In this document: positions 5,724 to 5,854 of the stretch, one piece after another | Layout of the letters: the number at the start of each line of letters is the position of its first letter | Numbering within the stretch: position 1 is the stretch's first letter | Assembly (NCBI GenBank): GCA_017424125.1 | Contig: JAFPBM010000016.1 | Span: forward strand, 1 to 5,854 | Direction: 5' to 3' | DNA length: 5,854 nucleotides | DNA from: Clostridia bacterium | GTDB lineage: Bacteria > Bacillota > Clostridia > Oscillospirales > Acutalibacteraceae | Notes under the pieces: model-generated | The model's input: only the letters and a program-made list of their open reading frames with translations | Databases searched by the model: none | What the model was told of the DNA's origin: nothing | Made by a program: the position numbers and the translations under genes

Positions 5724-5730
5724 AAGGAGA
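5724..5730 (+). promoter_or_regulatory. Ribosome binding site of the cotransporter-family gene
   Basis: AAGGAGA ends five bases before the ATG at 5736 and fixes the start of this partial gene. A weak 6-bp hairpin (AGAAAG 5696-5701 with CTTTCT 5706-5711) precedes it in the leader, too small to call a regulatory element. Confidence 0.8.
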
Positions 5731-5735
5731 AAAAG

Positions 5736-5854
5736 ATGAACATTTTTTCAATTTTCACCCTTCTTGGCGGACTTGCGTTTTTCCTTTACGGAATGACGGT
5801 TATGTCAAACGGACTTGAAACCATCTCGGGTGGCGGACTTGAACGTATAATGAA
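5736..5854 (+). CDS. Na+/phosphate cotransporter family protein (PF02690-type), N-terminal 39 codons
   Basis: The visible start reads MNIFSIFTLLGGLAFFLYGM, then TVMSNGLETISGGGLERIM at the window edge. This matches from memory the opening of bacterial NptA/PhoU-type Na+/Pi cotransporter-family membrane proteins, in which a first membrane helix with LGGLAFFLYGM is followed by a short GLE...LERI stretch. Full-length members run about 530-600 residues and often end in a PhoU-like cytoplasmic domain; neither can be checked here. A strong AAGGAGA ribosome binding site (5724-5730) lies five bases before the ATG. A sigma-A-type promoter lies upstream. The gene diverges from the Crp/Fnr regulator. In this family actual phosphate transport is often unproven. 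Confidence 0.85.
   Translation, partial: MNIFSIFTLLGGLAFFLYGMTVMSNGLETISGGGLERIM

Overview
The window looks like chromosome from an anaerobic low-to-mid-GC Gram-positive bacterium, probably a gut-type Clostridia/Firmicutes member. Three things point there: a single-chain pyruvate:ferredoxin oxidoreductase, an N-terminal lipoprotein signal on the solute-binding protein, and a clostridial-type Crp/Fnr regulator with an RSALSREL recognition helix. AGGAGG-like ribosome binding sites and clear sigma-A-type promoters agree. No mobile element, CRISPR array, rRNA or tRNA was seen.

Layout. (1) 1-2488, plus strand: the C-terminal 828 residues of pyruvate:ferredoxin oxidoreductase (nifJ/por), which enters from outside the window. 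(2) 2495-2564: two adjacent rho-independent-type hairpins between convergent genes. (3) 2563-4854, minus strand: a three-gene ABC importer read as lipoprotein solute-binding protein, then permease, then ATPase, with overlapping genes that suggest translational coupling. (4) 4872-4926: the importer's control region, with an extended -10 element, no recognisable -35 element, and a perfect 28-bp palindrome centred near -40.5. (5) 4923-5588, minus strand: a Crp/Fnr-family regulator directly upstream of the importer in the same direction. (6) 5589-5735: a divergent intergenic region with two well-formed promoters. (7) 5736-5854, plus strand: the first 39 codons of a Na+/phosphate cotransporter-family (PF02690-type) protein that runs off the window.

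How the genes may work together. The PFOR is a core fermentation enzyme with strongly biased codons and its own terminator, so it appears unrelated in function to what follows. The region of most interest is the regulator plus ABC importer. The importer has no recognisable substrate. Its promoter lacks a -35 box and has a palindrome at the position typical of class II activation by Crp/Fnr proteins. The same palindrome, followed by a T-rich run, could also terminate the regulator's transcript. The simplest model (inference) is a regulator that switches on the importer beside it in response to an unidentified, possibly redox-related, signal.
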